IMG/VR virus record: IMGVR_UViG_3300030328_000574
Location: 1-23,782 of that record
Length of the DNA stretch: 23,782 bases
Source: a virus
Reading direction: 5' to 3' (one strand)
Positions 1 to 7,089 of the stretch are shown piece after piece; positions within the stretch are counted from its first letter, which is position 1; every line of letters starts with the position of its first letter. The notes beneath the pieces were generated by a model. That model saw nothing but the letters and a program-made list of their open reading frames with translations. It made no database searches and was not told the origin of the DNA. The translations under genes were made by a program, and so were the position numbers.

Positions 1-602
1 GACGACAATGGGAACTTAGTTATCGACTAGGAATGCGACCATGGATTTGTGTCGCTTACTCTGCACCAGTTGCAGCAGCATTCTCAGTCTTCCTTGTATA
101 CCCATTCGGTCAAGGGAGTTTCTCTGATGGTATGCCTCTCGGTATTAGTGGGACTTTTAATTTTATGTTCGTATTCCAAGCAGAACATAATATCCTTATG
201 CATCCTTTCCACATGCTTGGGGTTGCTGGGGTTTTCGGTGGAGCACTATTTGCTGCTATGCACGGAAGTCTCGTTACATCTTCGCTCATTCGTGAAACGA
301 CTGGGCTTACCTCACAGAACTATGGATACAAATTCGGTCAAGAGGAGGAGACGTATAACATTGTTGCGGCTCATGGCTACTTTGGACGACTTATCTTCCA
401 ATATGCCAGCTTTAACAATAGCCGTAGCTTACATTTTTTCCTTGCTACTTGGCCCGTCGTTTGCATATGGCTTACCAGTGTATTAAACCGTGCTAATCTA
501 GGTATGGAAGTAATGCATGAAAGAAACGCACATAACTTCCCATTAGATCTGGCATCTAGTGGGAGTCAACAAGTCGCTCTAACGACACCAACAATAGGAT
601 AG
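1..602 (+). CDS. psbA: Photosystem II D1 protein, 5'-truncated by window edge and with an internal deletion
   Basis: D1 is the photosystem II reaction-centre subunit that carries TyrZ, the QB site and most manganese ligands. The frame is open from base 3, and the first residue corresponds to D1 Arg129; the start lies outside the window. Visible landmarks are Tyr161 ([11 protein letters not shown]), Asp170, Glu189, His215 (HPFHML), the DE loop, His252, Ser264, His272 and the C-terminal ligands His332, Glu333, His337, Asp342 and Ala344 (MHERNAH...PLDLA), followed by a 15-residue tail of the kind removed by CtpA. The odd part is near base 480: IWLTS runs directly into [11 protein letters not shown]. 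The normal protein has 32 more residues there (about 288-319, the end of helix E and the lumenal segment with Asn298). The gap is in frame. It could be a genuine variant, a decayed copy or an assembly artefact. Phage psbA normally replaces host D1 lost to photodamage. Confidence 0.95.
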   Translation, partial: RQWELSYRLGMRPWICVAYSAPVAAAFSVFLVYPFGQGSFSDGMPLGISGTFNFMFVFQAEHNILMHPFHMLGVAGVFGGALFAAMHGSLVTSSLIRETTGLTSQNYGYKFGQEEETYNIVAAHGYFGRLIFQYASFNNSRSLHFFLATWPVVCIWLTSVLNRANLGMEVMHERNAHNFPLDLASSGSQQVALTTPTIG

Positions 603-606
603 AATT

Positions 607-687
607 ATGCCACAAGGTAAAGGAACATACGGTTCAAAAGTAGGTCGCCCACCTAAAAAGAAAAAGGGTACAAAGAAAACATATTAA
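607..687 (+). CDS. 26-residue basic mini-protein (cyanophage type)
   Basis: The peptide starts MPQGKGTYGSKVGRPPKKKK and ends at TAA. It is very rich in Lys, Gly and Pro, with no membrane segment. I recall very similar short peptides with the TYGSKVGRPPKK core scattered through marine cyanophage genomes, so the reading frame is probably real although no function is known. It lies four bases after psbA, with an AGGA-like sequence upstream of the ATG, and just before the riboswitch-like element. A nucleic-acid-binding role would suit the charge but is only a guess. Confidence 0.6.
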   Translation: MPQGKGTYGSKVGRPPKKKKGTKKTY

Positions 688-691
688 ACGT

Positions 692-750
692 CACGTCCGT
701 TCATCCTGTTTAGGACGCATGAAACCTGATCATGGAACGGGGGTCAGGTA
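692..750 (+). ncRNA. Riboswitch-like H-type pseudoknot (resembles glutamine-II / Downstream-peptide motif)
   Basis: Three helices can be read directly. P1 is CCGTTC (697-702) with GAACGG (735-740). A small hairpin is TCCT (704-707) with AGGA (712-715), loop GTTT. ACCTGA (724-729), inside the P1 loop, pairs with TCAGGT (744-749) downstream of P1, which makes an H-type pseudoknot. The CGTTCATCC...GGACG core resembles, from memory, the Downstream-peptide RNA of Synechococcus, Prochlorococcus and their phages, a glutamine-binding riboswitch class that precedes very short ORFs. A GAGG ribosome site (755-758) follows within six bases and the micro-ORF starts at 767, so control of translation initiation is likely. 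Ligand identity is inferred. Confidence 0.65.
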
Positions 751-766
751 CTATGAGGTAATTACT

Positions 767-874
767 ATGTCTCCAGTAGAACTACAAGCTCGCATCAAGC
801 AGCAATTAGATCTTCAAAGACTTACTAAACTCAAGTATCGTGGCGTATCTTACACCAAGAAAACTTATTGCTAA
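767..874 (+). CDS. 35-residue micro-peptide with YRGVSY motif (DUF4278-like)
   Basis: The ORF starts MSPVELQARIKQQLDL and ends with KLKYRGVSYTKKTYC. The (L)xYRGVxY pattern is typical of small cyanobacterial DUF4278 proteins, whose function is unknown. GAGG at 755-758 gives a well-placed ribosome site, eight bases from the ATG. The ORF directly follows the pseudoknot RNA and fits the class of very short downstream peptides known to be controlled by that riboswitch family. Its stop overlaps the next start (TAATG at 872-876). Function is unknown; a small regulator or inhibitor of a host nitrogen-metabolism protein is possible but is not shown by the sequence. Confidence 0.6.
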   Translation: MSPVELQARIKQQLDLQRLTKLKYRGVSYTKKTYC

Positions 875-1005
875 TGTCACAACAAGCAACTCACTCTCCA
901 GCTTTTGTAACTAAACTTTCACCTGAACCAGAAGTGAAGGAAGAAGTTAAGAAAGAGGATGATGACTTCCCTAGATCATTAGAAGAAGCATTATTAGGTG
1001 AGTAA
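874..1005 (+). CDS. 43-residue acidic mini-protein upstream of capsid gene
   Basis: It begins MSQQATHSPAFVTKLSPEPE and continues with an acidic/lysine-rich stretch and a short leucine-containing end (SLEEALLGE). It overlaps the upstream micro-ORF by one base (TAATG), and its own end overlaps the next GTG start (GGTGAGTAA), so the three look translationally coupled. I do not recognise the family. The acidic, likely helical C-terminal half recalls the charged tails of scaffold-type proteins, but at this length a scaffold role is speculative. Confidence 0.5.
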   Translation: MSQQATHSPAFVTKLSPEPEVKEEVKKEDDDFPRSLEEALLGE

Positions 1006-1120
1006 ATTCAATGAACTCTGGCTGGTAGTCTTTGGACTACTGGCCCTTTTTATTATGGTAGAAACAATGCATGTTAACTACCACAGGTTAGAGACACCTC
1101 AGAGTCGGATCTCTAGCTAA
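998..1120 (+). CDS. 40-residue single-pass membrane mini-protein (GTG start)
   Basis: Starting at GTG 998 the frame reads MSKFNELW, then a clear hydrophobic helix (LVVFGLLALFIMV, about residues 9-21), then a polar tail ending in RISS. The start overlaps the stop of the preceding ORF (GTGAGTAA), a common re-initiation arrangement, and the AGAAGAA/TTAGGTG region lies just upstream. A short N-terminus, one transmembrane span and a basic tail suggest an inner-membrane peptide. The role is unknown; holin-like or photosystem-associated roles cannot be separated. The DNA for the hydrophobic segment also forms a terminator-like hairpin, so the ORF could instead be incidental. Confidence 0.45.
   Translation: MSKFNELWLVVFGLLALFIMVETMHVNYHRLETPQSRISS
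1020..1051 (+). terminator. Possible rho-independent terminator upstream of the capsid gene
   Basis: GGCTGGTAGTC (1020-1030) pairs with GACTACTGGCC (1035-1045) over 11 positions, two of them G-U, around a TTTG loop, and is followed by CTTTTTATT. This has the shape of an intrinsic terminator that would partly insulate psbA and the mini-genes from the capsid gene. It overlaps the hydrophobic codons of the 998-1120 ORF, so one of the two may be fortuitous. Confidence 0.5.
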
Positions 1121-1155
1121 TTGGCTTCTGGCCCTGTACGCAGGATACCCTTTAG

Positions 1156-1167
1156 CCGTCTAGACGG
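1156..1167. repeat. Perfect 12-bp palindrome in the capsid gene leader
   Basis: CCGTCTAGACGG is fully self-complementary. It lies about 75 bases upstream of the capsid ATG, flanked by CCC (1148-1150) and GGG (1169-1171), which could lengthen a hairpin. It might be a protein-binding operator, an RNA processing site or a chance palindrome. No clear promoter could be assigned in the 1121-1240 leader. Confidence 0.35.
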
Positions 1168-1240
1168 TGGGATAGACCACAACAAAACTGATCAAAAAAT
1201 TTCAGCTGAAGAAAGTAAATATCAATCTTATTATAGAACA

Positions 1241-2377
1241 ATGGCCCAACAGGCAACCCATAGTAATGCCTCACTGACTAGAGCTGGTCAATCCAACTCA
1301 ACAGGTGACGCAAGAGCACTTTACCTTAAATTATTTTCTGGTGAAATGTTCAAAGGATTCCAGCATAATGCAATAGCTAGGGATCTAGTGATGAAGAGAA
1401 CTCTTAAAAATGGTAAGAGTTTACAATTCATCTACACAGGACACACCAAGGCTGAGTACCATGTACCAGGCCAGAGCATACTCGGTAACTCTGACGGAGC
1501 ACCTCCAGTAGCTGAGAAGACTATCACAGTTGATGATCTCCTTATCAGTTCAGCTTTCGTTTATGAGTTAGATGAGACACTTGCTCATTATGAATTAAGG
1601 GGAGAAATATCTAAGAAAATTGGATATGCCCTAGCACAGAAGTATGACAGACTAATCTTCAGAGCTATTACTCGTGGAGCTAGAGCTGCTTCTCCAATCA
1701 CTAAGACTAACTTTGTAGAGCCAGGTGGAACACAGATTCGTGTAGGCACAAATGCTGCGGCATCTGATGCTTATGTTGCTGCTTCACTAGTCAATGCATT
1801 CTACGACGCTGCAGCTGCACTAGACGAGAAGGGCGTTAGCTCTGAAGGTCGTGTAGGTGTACTAAACCCAAGACAGTACTACGAGCTAATTCAAGCTGTA
1901 GGATCTAACGGTCTTGTAAACAGAGATGCACAAGGTGATGCATTGCAGTCTGGTAACGGCATCATTGAGATTGCTGGTATCAAGATCTACAAGTCAATGA
2001 ATATACCATTCTTCAGTCAGTACGGTACTAAGTTCGGTACTGGTTCTGCAACTAACCCAGGTGTAACTGATCCTGGTAATAATGGTTCATTCGTTGGTGA
2101 AGCTGTAGAAGACGCTGCTGCTGACGTAACTGGAATCAACAACGAGTATGGTGAAGAAACTGAATTCGCTAACTCTTGTGGACTTATCTTCCAGAAAGAA
2201 GCTGCAGGTGTAGTTGAAGCAATCGGACCTCAAGTTCAAGTAACATCTGGTGATGTATCAGTTGTATACCAAGGTGATGTCATCCTCGGACGACTCGCAA
2301 TGGGAGCTGACTATCTAAACCCAGCTGCTTCTGTAGAACTATTCGCAGGTACTGCTACAAAACCCTCTGCATTCTAA
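1241..2377 (+). CDS. Major capsid protein (T7 gp10-like)
   Basis: This is the icosahedral shell protein (HK97 fold, known for the family). The N-terminal pattern MAQQATHSNASLTRAG...ALYLKLFSGEMFKGF aligns with T7 gp10 (gene 10), where a short Gly/Ser-rich start leads to LALFLKVFGGEV. GKSLQFIYTGHTKAEYH and ITVDDLLISSAFVYELDETLAHYELR follow in the family order. The length of 378 residues fits cyanopodovirus capsid proteins. The frame stays open 40 codons further upstream to a TTG at 1121, but that extension has no family counterpart, so the ATG at 1241 is preferred even though no strong ribosome site precedes it. The scaffold and portal genes expected upstream are not in the window. A strong terminator follows the gene. 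Confidence 0.95.
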   Translation: MAQQATHSNASLTRAGQSNSTGDARALYLKLFSGEMFKGFQHNAIARDLVMKRTLKNGKSLQFIYTGHTKAEYHVPGQSILGNSDGAPPVAEKTITVDDLLISSAFVYELDETLAHYELRGEISKKIGYALAQKYDRLIFRAITRGARAASPITKTNFVEPGGTQIRVGTNAAASDAYVAASLVNAFYDAAAALDEKGVSSEGRVGVLNPRQYYELIQAVGSNGLVNRDAQGDALQSGNGIIEIAGIKIYKSMNIPFFSQYGTKFGTGSATNPGVTDPGNNGSFVGEAVEDAAADVTGINNEYGEETEFANSCGLIFQKEAAGVVEAIGPQVQVTSGDVSVVYQGDVILGRLAMGADYLNPAASVELFAGTATKPSAF

Positions 2378-2387
2378 GCACATTTAT

Positions 2388-2415
2388 AGAGGATTCTTCG
2401 GAGTCCTCTTTTTTT
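2388..2415 (+). terminator. Strong intrinsic terminator after the capsid gene
   Basis: AGAGGATTC (2388-2396) pairs with GAGTCCTCT (2401-2409), one T-G wobble, around a TTCG tetraloop, and runs into TTTTTT. The position matches the T7 late terminator (T-phi) just after gene 10, where partial readthrough sets a high capsid-to-tail expression ratio. Confidence 0.9.
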
Positions 2416-2428
2416 ATATATTAATATT

Positions 2429-3049
2429 ATGCCTTTTCCAACCACTAACGCTACTCAAGAATTACCCGCTATAAATCAAATCCTGTCGTCATGTGGTCAG
2501 GCACCTGTAACCACGTTGGACACAACCAACCCAGACGTTGCGATTGCATACGATACGTTGTTACAGGTTACTAGGGAAGTTCAGGCTGAAGGATGGACCT
2601 TCAATAAAGAGTACCACTATGAATTCTCACCAGACGATGATGATTTCATACTAATACCTAACAATATATTACAAATTAAACTGACTGAAAACTCTGCTAA
2701 TATGGATAAAGATGGTATCCGTAGAAGTGGTAAGTTATATGATAGATATAACCATACATATAAATGGACTGATGATGTAGTAGAATGTGATGTTGTATGG
2801 GAATTTGACTGGGTAGATTTACCTCAACCTATACAGGATTATATTGTAGCTAGAGCTTGTGCATTTGTATCTCAACGTATTGTTGGTGATCCTCAACAAC
2901 ATAGAGCCTTACAACAACAAGAAGCATATTCAAGAGCCATGGCTTTAGAGTATGAAACACAGCAAGGTCAGTTTACATTCTTTGGACACCCACAAGGACA
3001 TCAGAATTACTATCAAAGTTATCAACCATTCCATGCCCTTAAGAGATAA
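2429..3049 (+). CDS. Tail tubular protein A (T7 gp11-like adaptor)
   Basis: This 206-residue protein forms the ring between portal and tail nozzle in T7-type virions. The start (MPFPTTNATQELPAINQILSS), the GQAPV and ..VTREVQAEGWTFNKE motifs, the middle ILQIKL and the C-terminal LPQPIQDYIVARA...RIVGDPQ are the expected family signatures, and the length is close to T7 gp11 (196). The C-terminus is Gln/Tyr/His-rich (YYQSYQPFHALKR). It starts 14 bases after the capsid terminator in very A+T-rich sequence without a clear Shine-Dalgarno site. Its stop overlaps the start of the nozzle gene (TAATG at 3047-3051), so the two interacting ring proteins are translationally coupled. Confidence 0.95.
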   Translation: MPFPTTNATQELPAINQILSSCGQAPVTTLDTTNPDVAIAYDTLLQVTREVQAEGWTFNKEYHYEFSPDDDDFILIPNNILQIKLTENSANMDKDGIRRSGKLYDRYNHTYKWTDDVVECDVVWEFDWVDLPQPIQDYIVARACAFVSQRIVGDPQQHRALQQQEAYSRAMALEYETQQGQFTFFGHPQGHQNYYQSYQPFHALKR

Positions 3050-6000
3050 TGCCAGCAGTAACACAACGAATAGATAACTATTTAGGTGGTGTGTCGAGGC
3101 AATCAGATGATAAAAAGCTACCAGGACAAGTCAGAGAATGTCTTAATGGATATCCAGATCCTACCTTTGGATTAACTAAAAGACCTGGTTTTAAATGGAT
3201 AGCTAATATCGGTACTGGTACCACATACGACTCAGCTAAATGGTTCTACATCCACAGAGATGATGATGAAAAATATATAGGTTGTATCAAACCAGCCTCT
3301 ATAACAATAACTGGTAATGGAACCAGTGGAGCTACAAACAAAACTAAACTAGCTACTACAGCTAGTGGTTCAGGTACAGGATTAAAAGTTAATTTAACTG
3401 CTAGTAGTGGTGTAGTAACTGCTATCACTATTGAAACTGCTGGAGCTAACTATGTAAATAATGAAACTATTACTATAGCTTCTAGCGATGCAGGTACAGG
3501 TGCTAATGTAACTGGTACTTTAAACGTAGGAGATATAGATATATGGAATGCTGAAACAGGTATTGCATGTACTATTACTTATGCTTCAGGAACACAAGGT
3601 TATTTAACAGGTACACGAAATGATTATGATATACTAACTGTACAAGATACTACTATCATAACTAATAAATTAACAGTAGTTAGTACAGAACCAGATCCTA
3701 CATTTATAACTAGAACTAGAGCTACTTTACAGTTGTTTGATACAGCTATTAGCTCCACTTATAGTGTCACTATGAATGCTGGAGGAGGTGCATCAGATCA
3801 AACATTTAGTACAACTACAGGGAATAGTGATACTTATGATACTCTACTAACTACACTAAAGAATGGTATAGATGCATTCAGTATATCTGGTTTAACAGTT
3901 ACTAAGTATGGAGCATCTTTAGAGTTAGAAAGAATAGTTAGTGGTACAAGAACTGCTTTTAGTATAACTTGTAAAGGTGGTGCAGCTAATAATAAACTAA
4001 CTGTATTTCAAGATCAAGTAGATAATGTATCTCAAATACCACTTCAATCCTACCAAGATCATGTCGTAAAGATTATCAATACTGCAGGAACTAGTGATAC
4101 TTACTTTGCTAGATTTGTAGCAGATGATGGTGTATCTGGTACTGGATATTGGGCAGAAACTATTGACCCTGCTAAATCACCAGGCTTAGTAGATTCTTCT
4201 ATGCCACATGAATTAATCAATACAGCACTAAACACATTCACATTTAGAAAAATAACATGGATTGATCGTTTAGTAGGTGATGATAAAACTAATTCACATC
4301 CCAGCTTTGTTGGGGCTAAAATACAACAAGCATTCTTCCATAACAATAGACTAGGATTCTTAGCTAACGATAATGTTTCTATGAGTCAATCTGGTCAGTT
4401 CTACAATTTCTATCATACCTCTGCACAAACAGTTACTGATGCAGATCCAGTTGATTTAAGTTCGTCTACGATTCGTCCTGCTGCACTTCATGGGGTGATT
4501 CCTACTACACAGGGTTTAGTTCTCTTTAGTAAGAGTCAGCAATTCCTTATGAGAGGAGCAGATGGAATCCTGACACCTTCTTCAACTACTATCAGTACTA
4601 TTTCTAACTATGAGATGGATACAGATGTAGATCCAGTTGATATGGGTGGTACATTAAATTTTATAAGTAAAACACCAAGTTATACTCGTATATTCGGAAT
4701 GGTCACACGTGGTCAGAACGAGAATCCTCAAGTAGTAGACGTTGGTAGAGTTGTAAATGAGTGGGTACCAGCTACAGTGGATACGTTCATTGCTAGTCCA
4801 CAGAATCAATTCTTAGCGTTGTCAGGACAGTCTTCCGATAAAGTATACTTCTATCGTACATATAGCCAAGGCGAACAGAACATAATAGAAGCTTGGTTTA
4901 ACTGGGAAATGATGGGTAACGTACAGACAATGGCTGTAGACCAAGATGATATGTTTGCTGTTACTAAACAAGCTAATCAATTTACTATAAGTAAAGGTAG
5001 CTTAAGTCAAAGTCCAGAAGATGCTATCATTGTCAACAATGTAGGTACAAAGATTAATCCATGTATAGATCTCTTTGCAACAGCTACTTCTGTTGACTGG
5101 GATTCTGCTAATGAAATATCTAAATGTTATATACCTTGGAATAATGTAACTGGATTAACTCCAGTCTTGATTATTAAAGGTAGTACTGCATCAGGTAGTT
5201 TTGTTGAATCTGGATTTACTGTTACACCAAGTGTTGCTACAGATGATAGTGGTACATATTTCAGTGTAAAGAATAAGAATCTAACTAGTGTAGCTAATGA
5301 TGTTATAGTTGGATGGAAGTATAACTTTGATGTTATATTACCTAGAACTTATCTTAGACAAGATGATCAAAAAAGAATTACTGATTTTACTGCTAGTTTA
5401 ACTATATCTAGAATGAAATTTGCTGTAGGTTTATCTGGCTTAGTAGCATTTAAATTAAAATCTACAGGAGTAAGACAAGGTAAACGAGATTACATAGCTG
5501 ATGGTACTACAACTGTATACCAATGGGATCCATCTGATCTTGATTATGTTGATAATGATCAGATAAAAGTTAAAATTAATAATGTTCTTAGTACTGATTA
5601 TACTGTAGATACTACAGGAACATTACCTAAGATTACACTTAACTCAGCTTCTAGTGAATTGAAAACACTTAGTGGTAATAATAGTAATACAACATTTGCT
5701 TTAACTTATACACCTGTTAATCTTACTAGAGTGAAAGTTAAGATAGGTGGTGTTATACAAGATCCATCAACTTATCATGTAGTTGGAGATTATATTACAT
5801 TCGATACTGCACCAGCGTCAGGTACTAATAATATATTAGTATATAGTGCTGATGAGATATCTATATACCTAGATGAATGGTATAGTTTAAATCCAACTTC
5901 TAAAGCTGATGATTATTTAGCTAATGATATTGCATTAGAAAACCAATCAGTATTTACTGTACCAATCCATCAAAAAACAGATAATTTCCAACTAAGAATA

Positions 6001-6084
6001 TATAATGATTCAGCATTTCCTGTCTCCTTAAATTCTATGATGTGGGAAGGTAACTATTCACCAAGATTTTATAGGAGAGCTTAA
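3049..6084 (+). CDS. Tail tubular protein B (T7 gp12-like nozzle)
   Basis: This 1011-residue protein would form the tail nozzle. The N-terminus (QRIDNYLGGVSRQSDDKKLPGQV...PDPTFGLTKRPGFKW) is the classic gp12 opening, and YLTGTRNDYDILTVQDTTIITNK matches the conserved T7 segment. It is about 200 residues longer than T7 gp12. Two features explain part of the excess: a Gly/Ser/Thr-rich insert near residues 83-160 (GSGTGLKV...ITIETAGANY...ETITI), and two tandem beta-modules near residues 815-935 that resemble the T7 tail-fibre N-terminal domain. The central part carries nozzle segments such as KIQQAFFHNNRLGFLANDNVSMS and RPAALHGVIPTTQGLVLFS. The C-terminal part (FTVPIHQKTDNFQLRIYND...MMWEGNYSPRFYRR) also fits the family. 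Confidence 0.95.
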   Translation: MPAVTQRIDNYLGGVSRQSDDKKLPGQVRECLNGYPDPTFGLTKRPGFKWIANIGTGTTYDSAKWFYIHRDDDEKYIGCIKPASITITGNGTSGATNKTKLATTASGSGTGLKVNLTASSGVVTAITIETAGANYVNNETITIASSDAGTGANVTGTLNVGDIDIWNAETGIACTITYASGTQGYLTGTRNDYDILTVQDTTIITNKLTVVSTEPDPTFITRTRATLQLFDTAISSTYSVTMNAGGGASDQTFSTTTGNSDTYDTLLTTLKNGIDAFSISGLTVTKYGASLELERIVSGTRTAFSITCKGGAANNKLTVFQDQVDNVSQIPLQSYQDHVVKIINTAGTSDTYFARFVADDGVSGTGYWAETIDPAKSPGLVDSSMPHELINTALNTFTFRKITWIDRLVGDDKTNSHPSFVGAKIQQAFFHNNRLGFLANDNVSMSQSGQFYNFYHTSAQTVTDADPVDLSSSTIRPAALHGVIPTTQGLVLFSKSQQFLMRGADGILTPSSTTISTISNYEMDTDVDPVDMGGTLNFISKTPSYTRIFGMVTRGQNENPQVVDVGRVVNEWVPATVDTFIASPQNQFLALSGQSSDKVYFYRTYSQGEQNIIEAWFNWEMMGNVQTMAVDQDDMFAVTKQANQFTISKGSLSQSPEDAIIVNNVGTKINPCIDLFATATSVDWDSANEISKCYIPWNNVTGLTPVLIIKGSTASGSFVESGFTVTPSVATDDSGTYFSVKNKNLTSVANDVIVGWKYNFDVILPRTYLRQDDQKRITDFTASLTISRMKFAVGLSGLVAFKLKSTGVRQGKRDYIADGTTTVYQWDPSDLDYVDNDQIKVKINNVLSTDYTVDTTGTLPKITLNSASSELKTLSGNNSNTTFALTYTPVNLTRVKVKIGGVIQDPSTYHVVGDYITFDTAPASGTNNILVYSADEISIYLDEWYSLNPTSKADDYLANDIALENQSVFTVPIHQKTDNFQLRIYNDSAFPVSLNSMMWEGNYSPRFYRRA

Positions 6085-6087
6085 CAT

Positions 6088-7080
6088 ATGATGATGAATG
6101 AATTTGGCACACCAATGAGTGATGCTGAAATGACAATGAGACCAACTAAGCCACATGAACAAATGATGGCTCAGTCTGGTGTAGAAATGAATTTTTTGGA
6201 ATGGGCGATTCCTGCAGCTGTTAGTGTTGTAGGTACAATTTGGGGAGGTAATAAAGCTGCTGAAGCTGCTGAAGATCAGGTTGATGCACAGAATGATGCA
6301 AAGAAGATACAGCATGAATATGATAAATTAGTCTATCAAGCTAATAAAGATAAGATTGATGCAGACCATGCCTTTGCAACAGAAACTTATAATACTAATC
6401 TTATCAATGATGCAGCTCTTGTAGCTTATAAAGATCAAGTTAATATTGATAGATATAATTATGACTTAAAAATTAAAAATCAAGAACAAGCTTCATTAGA
6501 TGCACAATTTAAAAGATCAGGAAGTATATATGATTCTCAAACTTCTTTAAATGCAATGTCAGCTGAAGTAGCTGTCAATGATGAAATAAGGAAGTTACAA
6601 GAAATAGGTGCTGAAGCTGCTTTTGATAAACAAGAAGAACAGATAAAATTACTTGTAGCTCAAGGTAAAGCTAGAGCTAGTGGTCAATCTGGTAGATCTG
6701 CAGAGAAAGTAGATCAATCTAGTTTAGCTGGTTATGGTAGAACTATAGCTATGATGAACGAAGGTTTAGCTGCTTCAGGACGTAATTCAAAATCAGCTCT
6801 AACAAAAATATCTATGGATAAAGCTTCAGCTGATTTATCTGCTTGGGCTCAAAAGATGTTAGATCCTGGTGTATTACCAGATCCTATTGAACCAATATCA
6901 ACACCTTTCACAACCTATCAAGCTCCTAGAGCAATTGGAGAATTCGACTATGGACCAGAACCTGTATTAGGTGGATTAATGTCAGCTAATGCTGCTGCTA
7001 ATCAAGTATGGGGTTCTACTATAGCTAATATTAGTCAAACTATAGGACAAGCTGCGATAGCAATCGGAACCGCACCATAA
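6088..7080 (+). CDS. Internal virion protein, gp14-like
   Basis: The gene sits directly after the nozzle gene, where T7 has its core/ejection genes. The 330-residue protein has a short polar Met-rich N-terminus, a hydrophobic segment (WAIPAAVSVVGTIWGG, about residues 34-49) and then long Ala/Lys/Gln/Asp-rich helices. T7 gp14 also has an N-terminal hydrophobic segment and forms the outer-membrane pore after ejection. The C-terminal third is Pro/Gly-rich, then Ala-rich. AGGAGA (6073-6078) ten bases upstream is a good ribosome site; three ATG codons in a row (6088, 6091, 6094) could each serve as start. Assignment rests mainly on position and architecture. Confidence 0.75.
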   Translation: MMMNEFGTPMSDAEMTMRPTKPHEQMMAQSGVEMNFLEWAIPAAVSVVGTIWGGNKAAEAAEDQVDAQNDAKKIQHEYDKLVYQANKDKIDADHAFATETYNTNLINDAALVAYKDQVNIDRYNYDLKIKNQEQASLDAQFKRSGSIYDSQTSLNAMSAEVAVNDEIRKLQEIGAEAAFDKQEEQIKLLVAQGKARASGQSGRSAEKVDQSSLAGYGRTIAMMNEGLAASGRNSKSALTKISMDKASADLSAWAQKMLDPGVLPDPIEPISTPFTTYQAPRAIGEFDYGPEPVLGGLMSANAAANQVWGSTIANISQTIGQAAIAIGTAP

Positions 7081-7089
7081 CTAAAAACA

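Noticed and set aside
49-486. Open frame of 145 residues inside psbA
   Set aside because: It is in another frame of an unmistakable D1 coding sequence.
470-500. Group I intron in psbA, known from another cyanophage
   Set aside because: An intron would add sequence; here coding sequence is missing and the frame continues.
690-760. tRNA gene or tRNA-derived attachment site
   Set aside because: The helices form a pseudoknot, not a cloverleaf, and no T-arm or anticodon arm can be drawn.
1121-1240. TTG start giving a capsid protein of 418 residues
   Set aside because: The extra 40 residues have no counterpart in T7-type capsid proteins, whereas MAQQ... at 1241 aligns with the family start.
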